A DNA stretch of 64,000 nt from Kwoniella bestiolae CBS 10118 (Eukaryota; Basidiomycota; Tremellomycetes; Tremellales; Cryptococcaceae). Location of the stretch: positions 3,038,001-3,102,000 of the forward strand of contig NC_089242.1 in the NCBI RefSeq assembly GCF_000512585.2, read 5' to 3'. The position numbers and the translations under genes are program-made. Positions 49,795-60,018 of this stretch are shown here, piece after piece. A model generated the notes under the pieces. That model ran no database searches, was not told the DNA's origin, and worked only from the letters and a program-made list of their open reading frames with translations. Position 1 is the stretch's first letter; each line of letters opens with the position of its first letter.

Positions 49795-50252
49795 CTATCT
49801 TCTGGTCAACCATTCCCGGCTAAGATCCTTCTCTTGCCCTGAAACGATCACAGACACCTGAGTATAGCTCTTGCCGTGCTGTAAAGACTGGTACTCCCCT
49901 TGAGTCAGAATTCTAATGTAAGTCGGATCCATCCCGCATTGGCTCAGGACGTGATCAGCAGTCTGCTTCAAGTAAAATTGTAAATATGGATTATCACCAT
50001 TGGGATCATTTAATCGAAAGATGTTGTCGATGTTTGCTCTTCTTTCGAGAAGGTATATGCAAAGGTGCGAAGGAGGTCTACCGTTCTCGCTTGTTCGAAG
50101 CTCGAGTTCGAAGGTTGCGTTCCGATCTGTCGCCATGGAGTAGCGGACATGCCATCAGGGCCCTGATTCCCATCGGCATTGTAGGTTGCCAGGTAATTAA
50201 TACTAATGAAAGACGTAGGTAAGGTGTCAAGACCGATTCGAACGTATGACAT
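49795..50252 (-). pseudogene. Array family copy B, frameshifted
   Basis: Starts MSYVRIGLDTLPTSFISINY, one of the clearest N-terminal motifs of the family. It then continues in frame only as unrelated sequence. From about 50160 the neighbouring frame carries the expected continuation: an aromatic element (WHVRYS), RNATFELELRTSENGRPPSH, LQFYLKQTADHVLS, and the C-terminal motif PTYIRILTQGEYQSLQHGKS. The break is consistent with a one-base deletion just before the Trp codon; I see no intron that would bridge it. It is either a decayed gene or a sequence error. A short extra tail ends REWLTRR. Confidence 0.6.
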
Positions 50253-50926
50253 GTCGCAAGGATGTGATTGCTAATAGGGGAAAGAGGGTGGGTGGCAACT
50301 CGTAATCCTGGAGCCAAAGAAAGAAATACCATACGTATCGATATGCAATATGCTGTGGTCGTGTCGATCGTCTGTCTTGAAAGGATCGCGCTTGAGTGCG
50401 CAAAATTGTAAGGACACAATCATCGGCTGGGCGGACGAGCGCCGTCCGTCTGGTGACGATGATGACCCTGATCCCGATGAGAGCGGGTTTCAAGGGGTAT
50501 AACAGGTTGGCACACAAGACGTGCGTACTCGTGGACGAAAGACGAAACGTAGTGTAGCGGTGAATGTAACAGTAACTGTACTATCCTCAGCGTCTTATAT
50601 AGCGATGAGTAATAGTACAGGAAGTGAAATATGATACATCAAAGCATACCCGTGTTACCTACACCAGAGCTCTTAATGAGTAATTAAGTAGTACAACATA
50701 TGCAGGTCGACCAAAACATGCGACTCATTCTTCCAAATGATCACAGCTGTATAGAAATGTATTCAGAAGGTGATCTGATAACGGCTCGTTTGCTCTCACG
50801 CAGAGACGGCGTGATTCTGTCCTTACTGTGATTATAAGTCAACGCAATGCTCGGACGATACAGCAAGATTATGAATTTGAGTCAGGGAGATTGCGCCACA
50901 TGCATTCGTCATTGACAGTCTGGGAT
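50253..50926. other. Spacer between array copies B and C
   Basis: No family motif seen on the minus strand and no gene on the plus strand. Overlapping open stretches at 50078-50517 are out of frame with copy B. Confidence 0.4.
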
Positions 50927-51346
50927 CTACTCAAGGTTGATTGAGCGGGTCCACCTGTAGTCAGGATTATCCTCAAGGCTTTCAATCTGATCTTCATCCA
51001 AAATTCTAACATTGGGCATCGTCCCGGCTTTCTTGCAGTTGGCTGATAAAGCGGAAGAAATCAGCGGTTTGAATCGTTTTCTTTTCCAATCGTCGGTTGC
51101 GGAGTCAGACATCTTGTTGAACCAATCAAACTCCTTGACCATGGAGCTGCTGAGGGCATCGATAAATTCACCATCGCGAAGTTTCTCGGCTTTGGACTGC
51201 GTTATGTCCTCTGCATACCACGAGGAATAAGTCAAATAGGCCGGTCCTTTGGTGTGAACGACTTGAAGGGCAACAAAGCTCGGGGGAAGGTCACTGTCCC
51301 CCTCCAGGATTAAACTTGATGCGGACAACATATCGATGTACAGCAT
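50927..51346 (-). CDS. Array family copy C (unknown function)
   Basis: Intact frame, 139 aa from the Met in MLYIDMLSASS; the frame stays open 13 codons further upstream. N-terminal motif EGDSDLPPSFVALQVVH, aromatic element LTYSSWYAED, helices (FIDALSSSMVKEFDWFNKMS, FKPLISSALSANCK), and C-terminal motif MPNVRILDEDQIESLEDNPD with a final YRW. Among the most complete and compact copies; useful as the family reference. Confidence 0.65.
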   Translation of the reverse strand: MLYIDMLSASSLILEGDSDLPPSFVALQVVHTKGPAYLTYSSWYAEDITQSKAEKLRDGEFIDALSSSMVKEFDWFNKMSDSATDDWKRKRFKPLISSALSANCKKAGTMPNVRILDEDQIESLEDNPDYRWTRSINLE

Positions 51347-51697
51347 GCTGCTACACGAAGCTCGACAATGAAGTGGATGAGTCAAGGCAGGTATAAGATG
51401 TTAAATGTGTGATAGATGAGGTGTTGTGTCGAGATTGGTAGAAAAGCTATGTATCCTGATTGGTTTGACAGCAGACGTAGAGACGTGCCTTCTGAAAAGA
51501 AAACGACAAAGAAAAGATGCCATAATTCGAGACCATTCACATCTCTGAGCGTGGTCTAGACCGCAATCAAGCTGGATAGCGGAACAGACGACTGTGGGTC
51601 TCCTCAGTCGACAGTGTCATAGGTACAACAAAGGAGTGAGACAGAGGGTATCCAAGTATTTCCATACTGTTGAGAAGGGGCCCTCCTAGCAATAGCT
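51347..51697. other. Spacer between array copies C and D
   Basis: Probable promoter of copy C and 3' flank of copy D. No gene is seen. Confidence 0.35.
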
Positions 51698-52115
51698 TCA
51701 CACAGATGTTGGGCCCAGCTTGCTCTCCTTGACACACGTGTAATCTGAGTTCTCGGACAGCCTCCGATACTGATCCCGGCTCAAAATTCGTACAAAAGAT
51801 TTCGAGTCTCCTTGAGATTCGACAGCTTCAGTAGCGATAGTCAAAACGTCCTGTTTAGCTTACAATTCACTTCTTCGGGTGGTACTTTTGTGAGGCGCAT
51901 GCTGTTGGCTATGACCGTCCTCATGTCTTGAGTGTCGAAATAACTTTAGATTTGTCCGCTCGGCTGTTTTCTTCTGCTGATTGGAACGAATCTTGGACTT
52001 GCCACGAAGCCACTGACAGATACAAAGATGCGGGATGATGGGCGAGCTGTGTGCTGATAAAACTCACCGGCAATGGTTCGATACCTGTTCGAACGTATGT
52101 GGACGCAGTTGTCAT
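51698..52115 (-). pseudogene. Array family copy D, interrupted
   Basis: Starts MTTASTYVRTGIEPLPVSFI, matching copy B, with the aromatic element VASWQVQDSFQSAEEN. A stop follows after 64 codons. Similarity resumes in a second frame (MRTVIANSMRLTKVPPEEV) and in a third (TIATEAVESQGDSKSF, then VRILSRDQYRRLSENSDY, the C-terminal motif). The second break could be a short intron (GTAAGC near 51868), but the first has no good splice sites. The copy is probably decaying, with both conserved ends still readable. Confidence 0.55.
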
Positions 52116-52856
52116 GGTGCTGCCAAAACCGGGTCAAATGAGTGAGTGAGCAACGTATGTTTGGAAATTTCTCTTGCCAACTCGTCTTGCGTGCCGAGGT
52201 TTGTTTCAGGTGAAGGCGAGAGTGAGTGAAAAGTATTGTAAAGTCATAGGCCAAATGATCTGAAGTTGCCGGAAACACTATGAAAAAACCTTGAGAGCAA
52301 TGTACAGTATGTAGTAATGATAAGGACCGGACCACTCATCTCTTTGAGTCCGGCTCACAAAGTTGAAACCACTCAGCAAACTCTCTAAGCTGGTATCGTC
52401 CGGTAACCTTTCATCAGCCATGGCTTTCCTTTGTTCAGCATCTCCCTATTCGGGAGATCATTCCTTTCGGTGACTTCTCAAGACGTACGTACTTAGTAGC
52501 ACTGTACAATTCGAACTAGTGCGTCTTCTTACACGCCCTCATACATTGCTGAACTCCCAGCATGACAAGGCTCACTACCATACTAGCTTTTCGACCTGGT
52601 CACGTTCAGCGCCCTCATAGGTTAATCAAGAGACAGGCGATGCACTTCAATTTGGTGCATCACGGTTTTCGTACCGAAAAAAACAATATCGATCAGGAGA
52701 GTCACGGGAATGACTAGGCGATATGATATGAAATGAACATCATCAATACTATTACTGAGAATATGTTGAATTCAGAAGAGTACAGTCCGGAAGGACGATC
52801 TCATCAACTCAGAGACAAATATCGAGCCTCTCTGAATATGTAAATACTACGTCAAA
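52116..52856. other. Spacer between array copies D and E
   Basis: No family motif found in 740 bases. The minus-strand open stretch 51946-52335 overlaps copy D in another frame and is rejected. Confidence 0.4.
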
Positions 52857-53288
52857 CTAGGGAATGCTTTTACTGGAGATATTAAAGTATTCTACTCCGT
52901 CATTGAATGGTCGACATTCGTCAGGCTTGACAACTCTGATGCTCGTCACGCTCCCTTGCTTGTCATTGATCCCCTTAGCGATCTTCATGAGCTCTTCAGG
53001 GATAGCCCCACGAGCGTTCTCCCACTGTATCGTACGATCTGAAGCCATGGTCTTCAGACCACTTTTTATAGAGAGGTCCAGAATTCTGACTCTTTTTCTA
53101 CATGCCGACCAGAACGTTTCCTCGATGTCACTTTTGTTTCCAGATGGAGCATTTTGAGTGTGACGTTTGACCCAAGCGGAAACACACGTGTGCAGGTTGC
53201 CGTTTGAATCGAAGTCCCACTCTATCGTGATGAGATCATCTAGCATATCGCTGATCCCAGTTTGAACATCGTGAGTTGACATGATCAA
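52857..53288 (-). CDS. Array family copy E (unknown function)
   Basis: Intact frame of 143 aa (or 141 from the third codon, MSTHDV). N-terminal motif VQTGISDMLDDLITIEWDFD, aromatic element CVSAWVKRHTQ, a basic helix (FWSACRKRVRILDLS), then WENARGAIPEELMKIAKG and the C-terminal motif SVTSIRVVKPDECRPFNDGV with a final EYF. The LP pair of the N-terminal motif is replaced by ML. No known domain. Confidence 0.62.
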   Translation of the reverse strand: MIMSTHDVQTGISDMLDDLITIEWDFDSNGNLHTCVSAWVKRHTQNAPSGNKSDIEETFWSACRKRVRILDLSIKSGLKTMASDRTIQWENARGAIPEELMKIAKGINDKQGSVTSIRVVKPDECRPFNDGVEYFNISSKSIP

Positions 53289-53650
53289 TGATGTCCTAGG
53301 GTGATAAGGAGCAATTCCAGAGTGTGAAGCTGATAAAGTCGTTTAACACTAGGGTTCAATGAATCTACTTCTTGATTCATAAGACCGCCTCAACAGAGCG
53401 CATTGTCGAGGATTATATATGTATTTTGCATTCCCCTTCGAGCCATTCATAGTGCAGTCGAGCTCGGATCATACAGCACGCAATTTTAGCCGAACTGTCA
53501 AACGCTTGATTCGATCAAAGTTCAGCAGCAACTAGTCAGCGCTCTCGGAAGCAGTACAAAGGTCATCTCATTGAGGGGCAATGCGGGGAGTTTCGAAATG
53601 TATTGTGTCAGATACATGATCCGAGTGGCACAGTCAGCCAAAGCGCTGAT
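53289..53650. other. Spacer between array copies E and F
   Basis: AT-rich promoter-like sequence (TATATATG near 53414). No gene is seen. Confidence 0.35.
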
Positions 53651-54004
53651 TTAATGTCGCGGCTTCGAGATAGCGAAAGCGACATTAGGCATGGACCGGA
53701 CCTTGTGATTGTGCTGTACCAGCGAAGATAAGCAGCTGTCTGCAGAGGGCCTGTTTGTCCGGTCACATCGGGTCAGTATATCCTTTGCAAAAACAGCATG
53801 ATTGGAGGCCAATGACTTCAGAACCTTTCGTTGTAGAAAAGAAGGTTCCTCTCGGGGAGGGAAGTGCACTGTCCAGGCTTTGAAAGGATAGAACATCAGT
53901 GCATCATTGGGGGTTGAGGAGGTGAAGGCCTCAGCCAGTAGATCCCTCACTAGAATCAGACTAAGAAATACACAGCAGCCGAAGTGGTGAAGGTAGCATC
54001 TCAA
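53651..54004 (-). pseudogene. Array family copy F, divergent and truncated
   Basis: Open frame of 117 codons with weak family likeness: YPFKAWTVHFPPREEP corresponds to the aromatic element, VLKSLASNHAVFAKDI to the following helix, and VRSMPNVAFAISKPRH to the start of the C-terminal motif (compare MPNVRILDED in copy C), where it stops early. The expected N-terminal motif is not seen; instead the start is hydrophobic and Cys-containing. It is probably a remnant, possibly a diverged active copy. Confidence 0.35.
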
Positions 54005-54390
54005 GACTGAGCGAGCTCAAACCTTGAGCTCACAGCACACATGATAGGAACCAAATCTCATGATGACACAGGCGATCTGAAAGGATGCTTCATTCCTTTG
54101 TGATGGTGAGAATGTTCAATATGACACACGTCTACTTGCAGAGGTCGCTCCTTATTAAGAAATCACAGCTAGCGATTGGAATACTGGTGCAATGTTAAAG
54201 TTCGGTACGCTCTCACACTACCGTCTGAAGTCATCGCGTTTACGCTCTGCTGAGATTTCGAGCAACCTCAAGCATGCCGATTTGAATCGATCAGGTACGT
54301 GAGACATGTAGAGGCCTTAATAGTACTTCCTTTGGCCACATATAATCCTCTACCCAAGCAGAACACGGATATCTCCCACTCAGTCATCAC
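54005..54390. other. Spacer between array copies F and G
   Basis: No gene or family motif recognised. Confidence 0.35.
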
Positions 54391-54866
54391 TCAATGAAAA
54401 TCTCTATGTCGAAAAAATTCTTCAGATCCAAGCGTTCGCAAGTCATTCCTCATGGTCTGATCGATGAGTCTGATCGGAATCTTGGTGGCATTTGACGCTT
54501 CAACATCTTTCGCACTGAGCCAGACCTCCTGCCTGAATCGCTTGTCTAAAAAAGCTTTGTCTTCCTCCATTACCTCTCCGTGATAAAAGTGGACTGAAAT
54601 CGTTTCTTCATCATAACTTTCCAGCCCGTCTCGAGCTCTTCCATTCTTTGATGCCAAATCAAATATCTGAAGATGTCTTCCATCGAGAAACCGCAGGATG
54701 ACTCTCCCGGAAACTCCGTGGTATGTCCCGCTATAGTGATGAAGGGTTTGATTAAGCCTTTGTCTGACGCAATTTCTCTTTCAGACAACTCGGTCTGAAA
54801 GCCTATAAAAGTGGTGGGCGCGTCTCTGATTCCCACAGAAACGTGGTCATCAGACCACGAAGGCAT
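54391..54866 (-). CDS. Array family copy G, probably with one short intron
   Basis: Begins MPSWSDDHVSVGIRDAPTTF followed by IGFQTEL (N-terminal motif), then FITIAGHTTEFPG (aromatic/Gly element) and helices (MEDIFRYLIWHQRMEELETG) to FQSTFITER. The C-terminal motif IPIRLIDQTMRNDLRTLGSE with a final EFF lies in another frame. A candidate 41-nt intron (GTAATG at about 54578 to CAG, reading leftwards) joins the two with frame kept, through QEVWLSAKDVEASN. Introns this short are at the low limit for the genome, so a frameshift is the alternative. Confidence 0.55.
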
Positions 54867-55548
54867 CTATGGTGGTTGGATACAGAGCTTAATGATTTCA
54901 ATTCGATACGTGAGGAAATTTGGGTAAGGTAGAATGGTGGAAGAGAAACCATAATTCGCTGACCGCAGAACAAACGGAAAATCTAGTCATCACTTATTGT
55001 GGCTTGTCGACACGCACTACTCACCTCTATCCATTGTGAGTCCTCCCCTTTGGATCAAACAGGATTTGATGCAGTGATCTCAGAGTAACGATTCTGCAGA
55101 GGGTCTGCCTCATCGTCACAAATGGAGTTACGGCGTGAGCAATCTCGTTTCTTCTCTTCTCTTTAGGCGTAGTACAGATGGTGATGTTTCTTCAACCTAT
55201 GCTAGTTATCCTTCAATCCGGATCTGCTGAGAACCCAGGAACATTTCTTGTAGCATCGCTTTCACATCAGGATACTAAGGCGCTCCGATGATTGCACCTA
55301 CATGCTACATCAGTCCTTGCTCGACCGAAGGGGCACAGGCCTTATGACGCCCGGAATGAGGCAGCTGTGGAAAATTCATAAACAAAGCTTCTGCATTAAG
55401 AGGGAGTTAATTGTAATCATGATAATTGTCCATTCTGTGTATATACATAACACGTAGCGATGAATATAATTGAGCACGGCACACCAAGAACATAATTATT
55501 AACGGGATCGCCTAGATTCACCGCGAGATGTCTAGGTCAGTGGCACTT
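54867..55548. other. Spacer between array copies G and H
   Basis: No family motif found in 680 bases and no gene on the plus strand. Confidence 0.4.
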
Positions 55549-56180
55549 TCATAAAAAGGTTTTCTCTCTTGTCCTCCAGTTGGAATATCCATGAATATCT
55601 CTCAATGTCGCAGCCTCAATCTTGGAAAGCACCCTAATCTGAAGTTCACTCCCAGCAATATACTCTTTCTCGAGATCTCGAGCTATATCTGTCAAAGCCA
55701 CATTCACGCAAACTGAGGGGCCTCGCAGCTCGTGTGCGTTTCGTGAGAGCACCGAGAATTCACGCACCCGGGTCTTGAGGGCCTCTTCCAGGTCTTCAAT
55801 CCTTTTAGTACTAGTCCAATGGGTGGATCTCACGTGTTTAGCTAGTCCGTACGTATCGACATATTCCGTGGGGTATCTCCTGGTATATCCTTCGATGGCG
55901 ATATACTCTCTCTGGTCTGTTCGTCCATTGATGGTGTACCTCGTATCATGTTCGATAACAACCATCGTCTCGGGGAGAGTGCCAAATCGCCAATCCTGAT
56001 CCAAGCCCACTTTGACGTTTGTATGCTTGGGGATTACGATCGGATCATAAAGCCTTTTCTCTGGGATTGAGGGATCGTCAGACCAGTAATCCCTTTCGGT
56101 AATCTCGAGGGGTGCTCCATTAGCATCTCTAGCTTCCAGTGCGTCCTCGCCGTCGTTGAAGTTATAGCCTACTGGAACGA
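55549..56180 (-). CDS. Array family copy H with N-terminal extension
   Basis: The core has the family plan: FGTLPETMVVIEHDTRYTIN, then AIEGYTRRYPTEYVDTYG, the helix KRIEDLEEALKTRVREFSVL, and C-terminal motif SELQIRVLSKIEAATLRDIH with a final GYSNW. The first Met in frame is at 56010, but the frame is open about 57 codons further, with protein-like sequence (LVPVGYNFNDGEDALEARDA, PLEITERDYWSDDP). It is bounded by an acceptor-like CCACAG near 56182. So an upstream exon probably exists between 56190 and 56500, though I could not place it. This extension is absent from the other short copies. Confidence 0.55.
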
Positions 56181-57160
56181 GTGATCGGTCTGTAACACTG
56201 TGGGAGTGGCTCGGTCTGGCCTATTGCGGAGTAATTATTGGTCATCTTTGAGAAATATGTGGGATTGTAAGGTCCCTTATGAGTTGAAAATCACTGTGTC
56301 TATGTGTCCTACTGACAAGGGGAGCTTGACGATGTTGGTCGAGAACGTAGGATCGCATTCGAGGAAAGCTGTTACATATATTTGCTTGGCAAAGACGTCA
56401 CTGCACTTCGAGACGACCGAACAATAGTGTGATGAGATGCCGTCACTGATAATAGTGAGCAAGGAGCGAGGAAGCAACGAACGCCTTGCCAACAAAAGAT
56501 CTCATCGCAGTCATCAGAGCAGGAAGCAATGAGCCACACGAATGACGAGCTGAACCGGCGGTTCCTTTCCTTTGGCTTATTCAAAGGATCGAAGAAGCTT
56601 ATTCAAAGGATCGAAGAAGCTTATTCAAAGGATCGAAGAAGAAGCATTGATGAACTTGCGTGTGCATACTCGGCAATGCCGTTGATGAGTAGTGCCCAGA
56701 TGACAGAAGGTCTTGGAGTGAAAAGCTGTGAAAGAGTAAGCTGGTAGTTCATGTGCCAATGGAGGATGTCAGTTGCGAGACCTGCCGATGAAATTGAGGC
56801 GTACGCATCACAATGAGGCGAGTAACCCAGACAGGAGCAGTATGTAATCAAATCAGTCCCGTCCTGCTGTTCACAAGCAGAAGGGAACAGAAGGGCAGAT
56901 AGCTACCACCAAGCTTTGTGGTGGCAGAATTCCTGCATAGGTGTTATATGTAAAGCATGTAATTCAACGGCATCACAATGTAGAAAAGCATGAATCCAGA
57001 AAAACTGAATTCGAATCATTTATTTCATCGAATGTCAATCTCTCATGTTACGACACTTGATGCATACGGATGGCAAAATAACATATGACCATCACATCAG
57101 TTCGGGTAGCGAGGGACCATTGAGCCCGTATGCACTACAAGTACGCATTACAGTACACTA
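56181..57160. other. Spacer between array copies H and I
   Basis: May hold the first exon of copy H (the minus-strand open stretch around 56277-56495 has LECDPTFSTNIVKLPLS, weakly family-like). It also holds a 22-bp triple repeat (56576-56641). Nothing else is seen. Confidence 0.35.
56576..56641. repeat. Three perfect 22-bp tandem repeats
   Basis: Unit starts CTTATTCAAAGGATCGAAGA; copies begin at 56576, 56598 and 56620. The unit length is not a multiple of three, so it is unlikely to be coding. It lies between array copies H and I. Confidence 0.9.
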
Positions 57161-57961
57161 TCAAAATCCAGTGGTTGGAGCTGCATTCCTTTTCTTCTTC
57201 ACTTCGTGTTGCAGCTGAGGTCGAAACGTACCAGATCCATCATGAGAGTGCAAACCAGCCTGTGCTGAAGAGCTGGCCGGCGTTCCCGTCTTCTTGTCAG
57301 CACTCATGAAAGCCGAGAACTCATGATACCCCATCTCCCCCAATTTCCTTACTTCACTAGCATTCACAATCCTCACAGGATAATCAAAGTCCAACTCCCC
57401 CTCAGGCATCTTATCCGTCCTGGCAATTCTCCACAACAACTTCCTCCACCTCTCCGTCCTCTGCTCATAAGTCAATGAAGTAAATTTAGAGTCCCTCTGT
57501 GCCCTGGTTTCATTCAGTGTGGTGCGTAGTGTTTTCTCCAGATGAACGATCTTATGAGAATAGCACGTTTCCAACATGAATTCATTGGGACCCTTCTCGC
57601 GTGATTGGTGTTGATCATATAGATCGTCTCGCTTGACGTGGCCTCTTACTTTCAACTCCCTATCTGCGTATACGTTTCCATCCTCGTCGGAGGAGATGTT
57701 GGTAGGGTCGATGGAGACTGTTATGATAGTGTCGGAGTCGATATCGTCCAGGCCAATCTTGGTTCTTCTGTTGTTTGTTTTTTTGGTGGGAGTGGCTTTG
57801 GGGCGCTTGCGGTTGGAATTGGAAGGAGTCGAAGTGGGGTTGGAATTGGAGTTGCGATTGGCATTGGAAGTGGAAGTGGAAGTGGAATTGATATTTGAAG
57901 CGGAAGTGGATGGGTCGCTCCGGTAATTAGGAATCGAGTATTTCATGATGTCTCTCAGCAA
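57161..57961 (-). CDS. Array family copy I, long form with basic N-terminus
   Basis: Intact 266-codon frame. Residues 15-60 are Ser/Asn/Thr-rich low complexity, followed by a basic cluster (NRKRPKATPTKKTNNRRTK) that looks like a nuclear localisation or nucleic-acid-binding signal. Family core: IGLDDIDSDTIITVSIDPTN, ADRELKVRGHVKRDDLYDQH, the helix SHKIVHLEKTLRTTLNETRA, WRKLLWRIARTDKM, and C-terminal motif DYPVRIVNASEVRKLGEMGY with a final HEF. A 50-residue polar tail ends KKKRNAAPTTGF. Being longer, intact and at the array edge, it could be the ancestral form; that is inference. Confidence 0.68.
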   Translation of the reverse strand: MLRDIMKYSIPNYRSDPSTSASNINSTSTSTSNANRNSNSNPTSTPSNSNRKRPKATPTKKTNNRRTKIGLDDIDSDTIITVSIDPTNISSDEDGNVYADRELKVRGHVKRDDLYDQHQSREKGPNEFMLETCYSHKIVHLEKTLRTTLNETRAQRDSKFTSLTYEQRTERWRKLLWRIARTDKMPEGELDFDYPVRIVNASEVRKLGEMGYHEFSAFMSADKKTGTPASSSAQAGLHSHDGSGTFRPQLQHEVKKKRNAAPTTGF

Positions 57962-58471
57962 ATCTCAGGTCAATTTGAACGGAAAGAAGAAAAAGAAAAA
58001 AAAGCTGTGAGAAATTAGGGAGGTAAGTGAAAGGTTAAGAGATCAAGACGTTCTAGTACATAAGAACATACGAATCGCCGATCACATCTCATGATCACGG
58101 AGCTGGACGACACGATTTCGGCAGCTGGGTCAATCACAGGAGGGGGCATGACGGGTAATGCTTCTTTGTTTGATCTGTCGTCACTGTAATCATCTTACAC
58201 ATACTTCGCCAGGAGACCTTTCATTCAGTAGTCAGACCGACCGGATGATATATCGCGTAAGAAGTCTTAGCTGATGATGAGCGTTGGGTGAATTACCATT
58301 GCCATAATTGTGAGAACTGAATAACGCGGTATGATGACTGTGAGTGCAGAAGTACTCGCGAGCGCTGGTCAACAGTGTGAATCAATGGATCTGCTATGCT
58401 ATGTCATACGTCATATGCATATCCAAATAAACGAAGCCATCCGACTGAAGCAAACAGACATGTCGAATAGC
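57962..58471. other. Intergenic
   Basis: Promoter of array copy I, with a purine-rich stretch just upstream of the gene (57980-58006), and the 3' flank of the eEF1B gene. No gene is seen. Confidence 0.45.
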
Positions 58472-59629
58472 TTAGAGTTTTTGCATAGCTAGGTGAAGGA
58501 AAAGACATATCAGCAAAGCGTAATGTAAACTGATCAGGGGCCACGACTCACCAGCAACATCGGAGGATTGGACGTGGTCCTCAATTTCGGCGATCTCTTC
58601 TTGGAGCTCGTCGAGGGAGATCTTGGCATCTTCAATGACAAGGGTGATTTGGAGCATTCGAATACCTAGTAGAACATACAAATGTCAGTTAAAGCCTAAA
58701 TTGTGTCATACGGCGCGAGGCGCAAGGTGTACATTTACTCACCGTAACCGACGGGTACGAGTTTAGAAGCACCCCAAACGAGACCGTCCTTCTCGATAGC
58801 TCTCACTTCCTGCTCCAAAGCGGCCATGTCGGTCTCATCATCCCAAGGCTTAACTTGAAGGGTGACAACGGATTTGGCGACCTCGAGGGTTTTACCAGCA
58901 GCGAGCTTCTCAGCGGTCTTAGCGGCCTTGGCTTCGTTGTACTTGGCAACTCGTTCAGCCTTGATTCGCTCAGCCTCGGCATCATCCTCCTCATCATCTG
59001 ATCCGAAAAGATCAACGTCCTCGTCATCTTCCTCCTCGGCGGCGGCGGGAGCAGCGGAAGAAGAGGCGGAGAGAGGGTTGGTACCCTTGGGCAAGGAGTC
59101 GAATTCGGATTCGTAAGATTTGATGTGGTTGTACCATCTCAAGGTGTGAGGGAAGGTGGCTTCGGGGGCTGTGATAATACAGGGGTATCAGCTTTGGACA
59201 ACGGTATGCGACCACCACGAGTGCGGTTAAGCTGACTCACCAGAACCGAGACCCTTGAAGACCTCAACATCAGCAGAGGTAGGTTGGAAACTGTCATAAA
59301 TACAATCAACGTTAGCTTGAACTATCCTCTTGTTGTGTTTCCACCAGTTGATAATTTTGGAAGAGGATAAAGCGTAACAAAAGAATCAGTGAGTTTGGAA
59401 ATATTTTATCTTCAATGCATTGAGTCGCGGGGTCTTAAGCCGCTGCGCTCGGAAACACGGACCAAAACGGTATATCATCATGATGAGGGGTTGGCAAGGA
59501 TAGGAAGGATAGAAGAGTTGGACGAAGGATAGATAGGCTATTGCTGGTTGAAAGATGGCATACCACTCACCCATCAATGTATGATTTTCCAGCGAGGAGT
59601 TGCTCGAGTTGCTTGAGATCGGTAGACAT
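58472..59629 (-). CDS. EFB1: Translation elongation factor eEF1B beta (EF-1-beta)
   Basis: Guanine nucleotide exchange factor for eEF1A. Start [20 protein letters not shown] at 59629, then [16 protein letters not shown] and [20 protein letters not shown], the short GST-C-like N-terminal domain. An acidic linker follows ([18 protein letters not shown]) with the conserved LFGSDDE casein-kinase site. The C-terminal exchange domain reads [44 protein letters not shown]-like helices ([20 protein letters not shown]) and the final AMQKL that contacts the eEF1A magnesium site. The last coding exon, read from the acceptor CACCTAG, holds only the last codons. About 210 aa, the usual size. Confidence 0.96.
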
Positions 59630-60018
59630 TTTGATTGTTTTGTTTTTTTATTGTTTCTGCTGAAGGAGAGGGAAAGAGAAGGAGATGGAAAGATAGTTGA
59701 ATGACCTGTAAACGTGTTGCGTTGCTGCAAACTCAACAGTCCTCCAACTTTTCTCTCCACTGTTGAAAATGCTACTAACATAAAATGCTATTCCCGCAAT
59801 TACCGCGGGTGGCAAATCATTTTAGAGTGTACGAGTGATGGAGAGAGGCTCAATCTCCGAGCGAGTTACAGTGGGGCACCAGGTATCCAGTTGCACGATT
59901 CGAAGATTAGAGAGAGCAGTGTTAGTATGCAGCATGCGGCATTCGAACAATACTGATTAGAGAAAGTTGCATCCCCTCTTCATCTTGGTGAGACCGTCAT
60001 CATCTCTCTCGTACAAAC
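59630..60018. other. Divergent promoter of eEF1B and the J-protein gene
   Basis: Shared upstream region with T/A-rich runs near 59640-59655. No gene is supported. Confidence 0.45.

Noticed and set aside
48748..57961. Idea that the array is a transposon or provirus cluster
   Set aside because: No transposase, reverse transcriptase, integrase, terminal repeats or target duplications were seen; units resemble small single-domain genes.
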